Of a DNA stretch of 64,000 nt, positions 33,786-41,891 are shown piece after piece. The stretch spans positions 62,001 through 126,000 of the forward strand of contig NZ_RMVG01000003.1 of NCBI RefSeq assembly GCF_003813865.1, read 5' to 3'. This stretch comes from Candidatus Pantoea deserta (GTDB lineage Bacteria > Pseudomonadota > Gammaproteobacteria > Enterobacterales > Enterobacteriaceae). A program made the position numbers and the translations under genes. The notes under the pieces are model-generated. The model was given only the letters and a program-made list of their open reading frames with translations. It searched no databases and was not told the DNA's origin. Position 1 is the first letter of the stretch; each line of letters opens with the position of its first letter.

Positions 33786-34909
33786 TGAATATCGACGCTC
33801 TGATTGCGCTGCGGCGCGATCTTCATGCTCATCCTGAAGCCGGCTATCAGGAGCGGCGCACCAGCGACATGGTGGCGCGCTTCCTGCAACAGCTGGGGCT
33901 GGAGGTTTATCGCGACATCGGCAAAACCGGCGTCGTCGGCGTGCTGAGGCGCGGCAAAGGCGCGCGCGTTATCGGACTGCGCGCGGATATGGACGCGCTG
34001 CCGATGCAGGACCAGAGCGAGACGCCGTGGAAAAGCCGCACGGCCAACCTGAGTCACGCCTGCGGTCATGACGGCCATACCGTTATGCTGCTTGGCGCGG
34101 CGCAGCAGCTGGCGGAGTCGGGCGATTTCAACGGCACTATCTGTTTTATCTTCCAGCCGGCGGAAGAGGGGCTGGCGGGCGCGCAGGCGATGATCGACGA
34201 CGGGCTGTTCAGCCGCTTTCCCTGCGAGTCGGTTTACGCGCTGCACAACTGGCCGGAACTGCCGCTCGGCGAGGTGCAGACCCGTCCCGGCGCTATTATG
34301 GCGGCGGCAGACCGGTTCGATATCGTCGTCAAAGGCGGCGGCGGCCATGCGGCGCAACCGCACCTGACGCGCGATACGCTGCTGGCGGCCAGCGAGCTGG
34401 TGGTACAGCTCAATACGCTGGTGGCGCGCGCCATCGACCCCTGCGAAGCGGCGCTGCTGAGCGTCACGCGTATGCAGGGCGGTTTCTCCCACAATATGAT
34501 CCCGGCGGAGGCGACGATTACCGGCACGGTGCGCACCTTCAGCCCGGCGGCGCAGGACACGCTTGAAGCGCGACTGCGCGAGATGGCGCGGCACGTGACC
34601 GCCGCGCACGGTTTGCAGGCCGAGGTGAGCTATCTGCGCTACTACCCGGCTACGGTTAACAGCGAGACCGAGGCGAATCTGGCGCTGAGCGCGCTGGGCG
34701 AGGCGGGCTTCAGCGTCCGTACGGCGCGGCAGCCTGCGCTGACCTCGGAGGATTTCGCCTTTATGCTACAGGCGAAACCGGGGGCTTACCTGTGGATTGG
34801 CTCCGCGCCGTCGCAGCCGCTGCACCACTCTGCTTATGACTTCAACGACGACCTGATCCCTTACGGCGTCCGCGCATGGACGGCGCTCGCTCGCCGCGCA
34901 TTACAGTAA
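33785..34909 (+). CDS. M20-family amidohydrolase (hippurate/aminoacylase-like)
   Basis: 374 aa. Metal-site motifs: HACGHDGHTVML (about residues 90-101) and PAEEGLAGAQAMIDDG (about 122-137); GGGGHAAQPH and QGGFSHNMIP are in the dimerisation lid. These enzymes hydrolyse N-acyl amino acids such as hippurate or N-acetylated amino acids. Overlap TGATG with the dehydrogenase gene. Within the locus it may remove an acyl group from the pathway amine, filling the place that the PuuD hydrolase has in the putrescine route. It differs from the AbgB-like M20 protein at 7.7 kb. Confidence 0.88.
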   Translation: MNIDALIALRRDLHAHPEAGYQERRTSDMVARFLQQLGLEVYRDIGKTGVVGVLRRGKGARVIGLRADMDALPMQDQSETPWKSRTANLSHACGHDGHTVMLLGAAQQLAESGDFNGTICFIFQPAEEGLAGAQAMIDDGLFSRFPCESVYALHNWPELPLGEVQTRPGAIMAAADRFDIVVKGGGGHAAQPHLTRDTLLAASELVVQLNTLVARAIDPCEAALLSVTRMQGGFSHNMIPAEATITGTVRTFSPAAQDTLEARLREMARHVTAAHGLQAEVSYLRYYPATVNSETEANLALSALGEAGFSVRTARQPALTSEDFAFMLQAKPGAYLWIGSAPSQPLHHSAYDFNDDLIPYGVRAWTALARRALQ

Positions 34910-35038
34910 GAAATTTCCCTGCTGAAAGGGCGCTGTTTTTAACAGGAAATGCCGCCGCGTTACCCAGAACGGCAGCATGCTAAACCAATGGGTTGCGATA
35001 CTTGAGCCAACCGAACGTTACCTGGATGAGGTATAAAA

Positions 35039-36355
35039 ATGCAGAATGTCATGGCCGAACAACAGACATATTCCGACAACAGTTTGCTGCTGGATGCGCG
35101 CGAGCAGAGTGTGCCGCGCGGCGTGGTTACCGCTCACCCGCTGGTGATTGAACGGGCGAAAGGCAGCGAAGTCTGGGATGTGGAAGGCAACCGTTACCTC
35201 GACTTCGTCGGGGGAATTGGCGTGCTGAACGTGGGGCATAACCATCCGGCGGTGGTGAATGCGGTGACGCGCCAGCTGGGGCTGGTGTCGCACGCCTGTT
35301 TTCAGGTGGTGGCCTATCCGGGCTATATCGAACTGGCGCAGCGTCTTAATCAGCTGGTGGGCGGCGATGAGCCGTATAAAAGCGTGTTCTTTACCAGCGG
35401 CGCGGAGGCCGTAGAGAATGCGGTGAAAATCGCGCGCGCCCGGACCAGCCGCTCCGGCGTCATCGCCTTTGACGGCGCTTTTCACGGCCGTACGCTGCTT
35501 GGCGTGACGCTCACCGGCATGAGCCAGCCCTACAAGCAGAACTTTGGCCCGTTCCCGTCGGATATTTACCGTCTGCCGTTCCCTAATCCGCTGCATGGCG
35601 TCACCGAAGTAGACTGTCTGAAGGCGCTGGAGCAGCTGTTTGCGGTACAGATCGCGCCGGAGCGCGTGGCGGCGATTATTATCGAGCCGGTTCAGGGCGA
35701 CGGCGGTTTTCTGCCTGCGGGTCCGGCGTTTATGCAGGCGCTGCGCCGCATCACCGAGCAGCACGGCATTATGCTGATCTGTGACGAAGTGCAGACCGGC
35801 TTTGGCCGCACCGGCAAGATGTTCGCCTTCCAGCATTTCAATATCAAACCTGACCTGATCACCGTGGCGAAGAGTCTGGGCGGCGGTCTGCCGATCTCCG
35901 GCGTGGTGGGCAAAGCGGCCATTATGGACGCTCCCTTGCCGGGCGGGCTGGGCGGCACCTATGGCGGTAACGCGCTGGGCTGCGCGGCGGCGCTGGCGGT
36001 GCTCGACCTGCTGGAGCATGACGCGTTGTTAACGCGCGCGAATCAGCTTGGCGAGCAGCTGCATGCGCGTCTGCAACAGCTGGCGGAGAAGTACGCCTGC
36101 ATCGGCGATGTGCGCGGCCTCGGCTTTATGCTGGCGGTAGAGATCCTCGACTTTGAAACCGGCAAGCCGGACGCCGCGCTGACGCAGAAGATCCTCGACA
36201 GCGCCTGCCAGGAGGGACTGCTGCTGATTAAGTGCGGCGTTCATCGTAACGTTGTGCGTTTTCTTGCCCCGCTGGTCACAACGGATTCACAGCTGGACGA
36301 GGCGCTGCACATTTTTGATATTGCGCTGGCGCGCGCCACCGGCCGTCTGGGTTAA
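35039..36355 (+). CDS. gabT: 4-aminobutyrate-type aminotransferase (GabT/PuuE class III)
   Basis: 438 aa, PLP-dependent class III aminotransferase. The family blocks are GNRYLDFVGGIGVLNVGHNH, FFTSGAEAVENAVKIAR, IIEPVQGDGGF, ICDEVQTGFGRTG, and TVAKSLGGGLP with the PLP lysine. Closest by motif to GabT/PuuE, which moves the amino group of GABA to 2-oxoglutarate giving succinate semialdehyde for GabD. It lies 129 bp after the amidohydrolase gene, so it may have its own promoter, and just before the Lrp-family regulator. Other omega-amino acids are possible substrates; the symbol is by similarity. Confidence 0.85.
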   Translation: MQNVMAEQQTYSDNSLLLDAREQSVPRGVVTAHPLVIERAKGSEVWDVEGNRYLDFVGGIGVLNVGHNHPAVVNAVTRQLGLVSHACFQVVAYPGYIELAQRLNQLVGGDEPYKSVFFTSGAEAVENAVKIARARTSRSGVIAFDGAFHGRTLLGVTLTGMSQPYKQNFGPFPSDIYRLPFPNPLHGVTEVDCLKALEQLFAVQIAPERVAAIIIEPVQGDGGFLPAGPAFMQALRRITEQHGIMLICDEVQTGFGRTGKMFAFQHFNIKPDLITVAKSLGGGLPISGVVGKAAIMDAPLPGGLGGTYGGNALGCAAALAVLDLLEHDALLTRANQLGEQLHARLQQLAEKYACIGDVRGLGFMLAVEILDFETGKPDAALTQKILDSACQEGLLLIKCGVHRNVVRFLAPLVTTDSQLDEALHIFDIALARATGRLG

Positions 36356-36496
36356 CGCCATCTTCCTCATTGATATTGCTGGAATAATTATAATTTTTCC
36401 TGATGGATAGCACGCGCGGTAACGCTGGCGTTGTTGGCGCAAAGCGTGTTATACCATCAGCACGTCCTGCACAATTGGTTAACAATGAGGGGTGGT

Positions 36497-37009
36497 ATGA
36501 ACGGCTTAATGAAACTTGACCGCATTGATATCAACATCCTGGTGCAGCTGCAAAAAGATGGCCGTATCAGCAACGTTAATCTCGCCGATGCCGTGGGACT
36601 TTCGCCCAGCCCCTGTTTACAACGCGTTAAGCGCCTTGAGCAGGCTGGCTTTATCACGGGCTATGAAGCTCATATTAATCTCACCAAAATCACCGACTCG
36701 GTGACGGTGTTCACTGAAGTCACGCTCTCCGGCCACCGCCGCGAAGACTTTATGAAATTTGAAAGCGCGCTGCGCGACGTGGATGAGCTGATGGAGTGCC
36801 ATCTGATCACCGGCGGCTACGACTACCTGCTGCGCTTTATCACCCGCAGTATTGAGCATTATCAGGACGTTATTGAGAAGATGCTCGACGCGCAGATCGG
36901 TATCGACAAATACTTCAGCTATATCGTTATCAAGTCGCCGGTGCTGAAAAGCAGTGTGCCGCTGCGTTCGCTGATTACCCGGCAAAATGATGTGCTGGGA
37001 ACGGTATAG
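36497..37009 (+). CDS. Lrp/AsnC-family transcriptional regulator
   Basis: 170 aa from ATG 36497, preceded by GAGGGGTGG; ATG 36485 is a possible alternative. N-terminal helix-turn-helix (LDRIDINILVQLQKDGRISN, then SPSPCLQRVKRLEQAGFI) and a C-terminal RAM/ligand domain (VDELMECHLITGGYDYLL) give the normal Lrp/AsnC layout. Such local regulators usually control an adjacent amino acid or amine catabolic gene, here most likely the aminotransferase gene 142 bp upstream on the same strand, with the pathway substrate or product as ligand. Confidence 0.9.
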   Translation: MNGLMKLDRIDINILVQLQKDGRISNVNLADAVGLSPSPCLQRVKRLEQAGFITGYEAHINLTKITDSVTVFTEVTLSGHRREDFMKFESALRDVDELMECHLITGGYDYLLRFITRSIEHYQDVIEKMLDAQIGIDKYFSYIVIKSPVLKSSVPLRSLITRQNDVLGTV

Positions 37010-37357
37010 GCTGAGCTGAGCCGTATTGATGCGCGAGATAAGCGCATCGCGCGGACTCACTCAGGGGAGTAATGGCAACGATGGGCTAAGCCGGGCAGCA
37101 AGGGTAATCACGCCGTAAAAAACGCCGCTTTTCTCTTCAGCCCTTACGTTTTTTTCTACTCTGCCTGATGCGCGCCGCAAAAAACGACTAAGCCCAGCCC
37201 AGGGCTTTTTTATTGCCCGGACGCCGCGAGTCTCACAGCATAAAATTTCATTTCTGCCTTTTTTTCACCGCATCTACGCGGTCAACGCCTCTCTTTCAGC
37301 CGTGGCCGCTGATGCAGTGCCATTACTATAAATTCACAGCGTGACAAGGAGTTACTG
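37010..37357. other. 348-bp intergenic region before the GNAT/hydantoinase genes
   Basis: Contains a small intrinsic terminator (37190-37211) for the Lrp-family gene and several A- and T-rich stretches. No promoter of clear type or gene was recognised. Confidence 0.45.
37190..37211 (+). terminator. Intrinsic terminator downstream of the Lrp/AsnC gene
   Basis: AAGCCC-AGCCCA-GGGCTT followed by TTTT. It lies about 180 bp after the stop codon, so other 3' structure may come before it. Confidence 0.6.
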
Positions 37358-37804
37358 ATGACCGCACTGATTATTGCCGACCATCTCTGGCAGCGTGACG
37401 ATGTCACCCTGTCGACGAAACGGACGCGGCTGGATATGGACTGGATTCATTACCAGCTTGCCGAACGCTCTTACTGGGCGCAAGGGCAGACGCGCGCCGC
37501 CACCGAGCGGGCGATTGCCGCTTCGCTGCCGTTTGGGCTGTATCACGGCGAAGCGCAGATCGGCTTTGCGCGGCTGATTACCGACTACACCCGCTTCGGC
37601 TGGCTGTGTGACGTGATTATCGACGAAGCCTGGCGTGGTCATGGCTTAGGCAGCTGGCTGGCAGGCTGCGTGCGCGAGCATCCGGAACTGGCTACGGTGC
37701 GCCGCTGGATGCTCTCAACAAACGATGCTCATCAGCTCTACCAGCGGCTCGGCTGGCGCGTGGTGCAGGAGCCGCACAAGCTGATGGAGTTCCCTCTCTC
37801 CTGA
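37358..37804 (+). CDS. GNAT-family N-acetyltransferase
   Basis: 148 aa single-domain GNAT protein. The acetyl-CoA loop is in VIIDEAWRGHGLGSWLAGCV (about residues 87-106); MLSTNDAHQLYQRLGWRVV is the C-terminal strand and helix. Start ATG 37358 behind CAAGGAG. It resembles uncharacterised stand-alone acetyltransferases that often have amines or amino acids as substrates. It is separated by only 16 bp from hyuA and is probably co-transcribed with it. Confidence 0.85.
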   Translation: MTALIIADHLWQRDDVTLSTKRTRLDMDWIHYQLAERSYWAQGQTRAATERAIAASLPFGLYHGEAQIGFARLITDYTRFGWLCDVIIDEAWRGHGLGSWLAGCVREHPELATVRRWMLSTNDAHQLYQRLGWRVVQEPHKLMEFPLS

Positions 37805-37820
37805 CTCTGGAGTGACACAG

Positions 37821-39884
37821 ATGCGTTACCGCGTTGGCGTGGATATAGGCGGGTCCTTTACCGATTTCGCCGTGCTGGATCGGCAAACCAGCCAGATCCA
37901 TACCCTGAAAGTCCTGTCGCGGCCGGATGCGCCGGGCAGTGAAATCCTCACAGGCCTGACGCAGTTCGCCGAGCGCGACGGTCTCGATCCTGCTGAGATC
38001 GGCTACTTTACCCACGGCACCACGGTGGGCATCAACGCGGTGATTCAGCGGCGCGGCGTGCGGCTGGCGCTGTTCGCCACCGAAGGTTTTTGCGACGTGC
38101 TGGAGCTGGCGCGTCTGAAAATCCCCCATATTCATGACCTCTTTTCCCGTCGCCCCGCGCCGCTAATCAGCCGCGACCGCGTCTTCGCTATTCGCGAACG
38201 TACCGATCGCGACGGCAAGGTGCGGCAACCCGTTGACCGCCAGAGCGTGCTGGACGCTATCGAACAGGCGCGCGCAGCGGGCTGCCAGGGCATCGTGGTG
38301 GCGCTGCTGCACAGCTATCGCAACCGGCACAACGAGGCGGCGGTAAAGGCGATTGTCGACGAGGTCGCGCCAGAGCTGCTGACCTCCTGTTCTGCCGACG
38401 TCTGGCCGATTATTCGCGAATATGAGCGCACCATCACCGCCACCATTAATGCCTATGTGCAGCCGATGGTCATTAACTACCTGGAGAAGTTTGAGCGCGC
38501 GCTGCGTGACAAAGGCGTCACCACGCCGCCGCGGATAACCAGGTCTAACGGCGGAGTAATGGGCGTAGAGCAGGCGAAGCGCGAATGCGTGCAGATGGTG
38601 CTTTCCGGCACCGCATCGGGCGTAATCGGCGCCAGCTATCTCGCCAGCGCCTGCGGCTTTGACCGTATTCTCAGCCTGGATATTGGCGGCACCAGCGCTG
38701 ACGTGGCGGTGATCGTCAACGGCGAGGCGGCGCAGGGCAACGGCGAAATTATCGGCGACTTCCCGGTCTATATCCCGTCGGTGGCGGTGACCTCTGTCGG
38801 GCAGGGCGGCGGATCGCTGGCGTGGATCGACGCGCAGGGCGTCATGCAGATGGGACCGGACAGCGCCGGCTCGCTGCCGGGACCGGTCTGCTTCCAGCGC
38901 GGCGGCACCCAGCCAACGGCGACCGATGCCTTCGCCGCCTGCGGCATGATCGGCCACGGCGATCTTGGCTATCACGCCGTGCAGGTCGATGTCGCCGCCG
39001 CGCGCGCCGCCTGGCAGCCGCTGGCGGAACGCCTCGGCGCGTCGGTGGAGCAGACCGCTGAAACCGCCATCGAACTGGCGATCTCCAGCATGTACAGCGA
39101 CACCAGCGGCCTGCTGTCGCGCTTCGGTCTCGATCCGCGCGAGTTCTGGTTCCTTGCCTTTGGCGGCGCAGGTCCAATGATGGGCTGCTTTCTGGCGCGA
39201 GAACTCAATATGAAAGGCGTGATTGTGCCGCCGACGCCGGGCGTGCTCTCCGCGCTGGGCGGTCTGGTGGCGGATATCCGCAACGACTTTATCCGCACGC
39301 TTTACGGCGATCTCAACGCCCGACTGGCCGACCGGCTGGCGACAGAGGCGGAAAATCTGAGCCAGCGCGCGCAGGCCTGGCTGGCGGCGGAGCACGGCCC
39401 TGATACGCCTTTCACGCTTCAGTTCAGCGCCGATATGCGTTATCGCGGCCAGTCATTTGAAGTAGACGTGCCGCTGGAGCGGGCGTGGCTGGAGACGGCG
39501 GACGTGGCGGCGCTGCATGCGGCCTTTGACCAGCAGCATGAGCGGCTGTTCGGCCACAGCGACGCCGCCGCCCCGGCGCAGCTGATTAACCTGCGGCTGG
39601 TCATTACCTCGCCTACGCCGAAACCGACGCTGAATCGTCTCGCGCCAGCCAGCGCGCCGGTAGAAGTGGCGAAACAGGTGCAGGCGTGGATAGACGGCGC
39701 CTTTCACCAGGTGGATCTGGTGCTGCGCGGCACGCTGCGCGCGGGGCATCAGCTCCTCGGCCCGGTGATTGTGGCGCAGGACGACTGTACCACCTGCGTG
39801 CCGCCGCGCATGCGGGTCGAGGTAGACAGCTTCGGTAATCTGTTAATCACGCCCCAGGGCGAGGAGAAGTCATCGTGGCTATAG
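37821..39884 (+). CDS. hyuA: Hydantoinase/oxoprolinase subunit A (HyuA-like)
   Basis: 687 aa from ATG 37821; GTG 37812 in frame is an alternative. The N-terminus MRYRVGVDIGGSFTDFAVLD is the ASKHA-type ATP phosphate loop, HGTTVGINAVIQR and LDIGGTSADVAVI are later nucleotide motifs, and FGGAGPMMGCFLA is in the C-terminal half. This subunit activates the cyclic amide with ATP in 5-oxoprolinases, N-methylhydantoinases and acetone/acetophenone carboxylases. It overlaps hyuB by 10 bp, the standard partner. Substrate class (hydantoin, oxoproline, or carboxylation of a ketone) cannot be decided. Confidence 0.9.
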   Translation: MRYRVGVDIGGSFTDFAVLDRQTSQIHTLKVLSRPDAPGSEILTGLTQFAERDGLDPAEIGYFTHGTTVGINAVIQRRGVRLALFATEGFCDVLELARLKIPHIHDLFSRRPAPLISRDRVFAIRERTDRDGKVRQPVDRQSVLDAIEQARAAGCQGIVVALLHSYRNRHNEAAVKAIVDEVAPELLTSCSADVWPIIREYERTITATINAYVQPMVINYLEKFERALRDKGVTTPPRITRSNGGVMGVEQAKRECVQMVLSGTASGVIGASYLASACGFDRILSLDIGGTSADVAVIVNGEAAQGNGEIIGDFPVYIPSVAVTSVGQGGGSLAWIDAQGVMQMGPDSAGSLPGPVCFQRGGTQPTATDAFAACGMIGHGDLGYHAVQVDVAAARAAWQPLAERLGASVEQTAETAIELAISSMYSDTSGLLSRFGLDPREFWFLAFGGAGPMMGCFLARELNMKGVIVPPTPGVLSALGGLVADIRNDFIRTLYGDLNARLADRLATEAENLSQRAQAWLAAEHGPDTPFTLQFSADMRYRGQSFEVDVPLERAWLETADVAALHAAFDQQHERLFGHSDAAAPAQLINLRLVITSPTPKPTLNRLAPASAPVEVAKQVQAWIDGAFHQVDLVLRGTLRAGHQLLGPVIVAQDDCTTCVPPRMRVEVDSFGNLLITPQGEEKSSWL

Positions 39885-41836
39885 ACGGACGTAACCTGCA
39901 AATTCTGGCTAACTACTGCGCGGCGGCGGCTGACGCGATGGCCTTTACCCTGATGCGCACCGCGCACTCAACCTTTGTCAAAGAGACGGAAGATTTCTCC
40001 TGTCAGATCGTCAGCCGTAACGGGCTGGCGTTCGCCTCGCCGCGCAGCTTTGGCGCGCCCTGGTACAGCGGCATTGACTATGCGCCGGTGCTGGCGCTGA
40101 TTGACCGGTATGACGAAGGCGATATCTGCATCACCAATGACGCATACGCGGGTAACGTCGCCACCCATTCGCCCGATATTCATATCTGGAAGCCGGTGTT
40201 TTACGCCGGGGAAATTGTCTGCTTTGTGGTGGGCCACATCCACAATACCGACATTGGCGGCGCGGTGCCCGCTTCGCTGTCGCGCTCGCTGACCGACATC
40301 GTGCAGGAGGGTATCCGCATCCCGCCGCTGAAGATGGTGCGCAACGGCGCGCTGAATGAGGATGTGGCGCGTATCCTGCGGCTTAACGTGCGCGTGCCGG
40401 AGCAGAACTGGGGGGATTTCAAGGCGCAGATTGCTTCGGTCAATATCGGCGAGCGTAAGATCCATGACATTATTGCCCGCTTCGGCGTGGACGATTTTCT
40501 TCAGGGGATCGAGGGCATTCTCGACTATGCCGAACAGCAGGCGCGCGCGATTATCCGCACTATTCCTGACGGCGACTATTTTTATGCCGACTACGCCGAT
40601 GAAGACGGCGAAGGGGGCTATCCGTGCCGCATCGCCATCACGCTGCGGGTACGCGGCGAGACGCTGGAGCTGGACTATACCGGCAGCGATCCGCAGCTTG
40701 CCTCATCGCTGAATATGCCAACCGGCGGCCGGGAGCGTCATCCGCTGGCGCTGGTGGGCGTAACCTATGTGCTCTCGACGCTGGACCGCACTCTGCTGCT
40801 CAATGCCGGAACGCTGCGCCCGACGCGCGCCATTTTGCCGCCGGGAACGGTGATGAACTGTGAGGCGCCCGCCGCCGTGGGCATGCGCTCGCTGACCTGC
40901 GCGCTGTCGCAGATCGCCACCGTCGGCGTTTTTTCGCTGGCGCTGCCGGAGCGCATCCCTGCTAACTCGCCGGGCGGCAACTCGATTATGAACATTCGCA
41001 CGCTGGATGCCGACAACCGCACTGTTGTGGCCTCGCTGGGACCGGTCGGCGGCGGCGCGGGCGGCACGCCGCGTCACGACGGGCCAGACGGATCGGGCGG
41101 ACTCTCCGCGTTTCTGAAAAATACCCCGATTGAGATCAACGAAGCCGAAGTGCCGGTTCGCTTCCTGCGCTACGGTCTTGTCGCCGACAGCGCCGGTCCC
41201 GGACGCTTTCGCGGCGGACTGGCCACGGAAATGGCCTTTGAAATCTTTACGCCGGAAACCACTGTCACCGCGCGCAACCGCAACCGCTCGGTGTTTGCCT
41301 CGGCGGGCGTGGCGGGCGGCCGCGCGGGGGCCTGCTCTTACTTTCGCACGCTGCGCGACGGCAGGGTGCTGGAGCACGGCAACCGCGACCTGATCCACTG
41401 TCAGCCTGGAGATGTGGTCGAGGTGCGCGGACCGGGCGCGGGCGGCTACGGCTTACCGTCGCAGCGCGCCGCTGACGCCGTGCTCAACGACGTGCGCTGC
41501 GGTTTTCTCAGCGTCGCGGCGGCGCGCGAGCAGTATGGCGTCGCCATCGTCGAGGGAGAAGTAGATCGGGCGACAACGGCGCAGCTGCGCGCCGCCATGC
41601 CGCAGCAGGCCGAGGCGCATTTTCATCACGGCGAGGCGCGTCAGCGCTTTGAGGCGCGCTGGACGCCGGAGCGTTACCATCTGCTCACCGCCTTTCTTGC
41701 CGACGCGCCGGTCAGCTGGCGTCATTTTCTGAAAACCCAGGTGTTTCGCGCCGTCGAGCAGGTAGGGGAGGCAGCGGATATGACGCAAATATTCAGTGAT
41801 TTACGGCTGCGCTTTCCTGCATTAGCAGAGGGATAA
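39875..41836 (+). CDS. hyuB: Hydantoinase/oxoprolinase subunit B (HyuB-like)
   Basis: 653 aa from GTG 39875, with GAGGAGAAG just upstream. The protein shows HyuB blocks throughout: FTLMRTAHSTFVKETEDFSC, GDICITNDAYAGNVATHSPD, VVGHIHNTDIGGAVPAS and the C-terminal PGDVVEVRGPGAGGYG. It forms the active complex with HyuA. It is 50 residues or so longer than some HyuB proteins, with an extra C-terminal tail after PSQRAADAVLNDVRCGF. The gene ends 55 bp before the TPP-enzyme gene, which may be in the same transcript. Confidence 0.9.
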   Translation: MAIDGRNLQILANYCAAAADAMAFTLMRTAHSTFVKETEDFSCQIVSRNGLAFASPRSFGAPWYSGIDYAPVLALIDRYDEGDICITNDAYAGNVATHSPDIHIWKPVFYAGEIVCFVVGHIHNTDIGGAVPASLSRSLTDIVQEGIRIPPLKMVRNGALNEDVARILRLNVRVPEQNWGDFKAQIASVNIGERKIHDIIARFGVDDFLQGIEGILDYAEQQARAIIRTIPDGDYFYADYADEDGEGGYPCRIAITLRVRGETLELDYTGSDPQLASSLNMPTGGRERHPLALVGVTYVLSTLDRTLLLNAGTLRPTRAILPPGTVMNCEAPAAVGMRSLTCALSQIATVGVFSLALPERIPANSPGGNSIMNIRTLDADNRTVVASLGPVGGGAGGTPRHDGPDGSGGLSAFLKNTPIEINEAEVPVRFLRYGLVADSAGPGRFRGGLATEMAFEIFTPETTVTARNRNRSVFASAGVAGGRAGACSYFRTLRDGRVLEHGNRDLIHCQPGDVVEVRGPGAGGYGLPSQRAADAVLNDVRCGFLSVAAAREQYGVAIVEGEVDRATTAQLRAAMPQQAEAHFHHGEARQRFEARWTPERYHLLTAFLADAPVSWRHFLKTQVFRAVEQVGEAADMTQIFSDLRLRFPALAEG

Positions 41837-41891
41837 GGCGGATTGTCGTCTACCCTTACTCTCTGACACGGATTTTCGAGGAGGCGACACC

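Noticed and set aside
36424..36441. Possible sigma-54 promoter before the Lrp/AsnC gene
   Set aside because: GG and GC are 10 nt apart but the -12 element reads GGCGCA instead of TTGCA, and no NtrC-like site was found.
38163..39395. Antisense open frame of 410 codons opposite hyuA
   Set aside because: Same GC-rich shadow effect; HyuA motifs on the plus strand are continuous.
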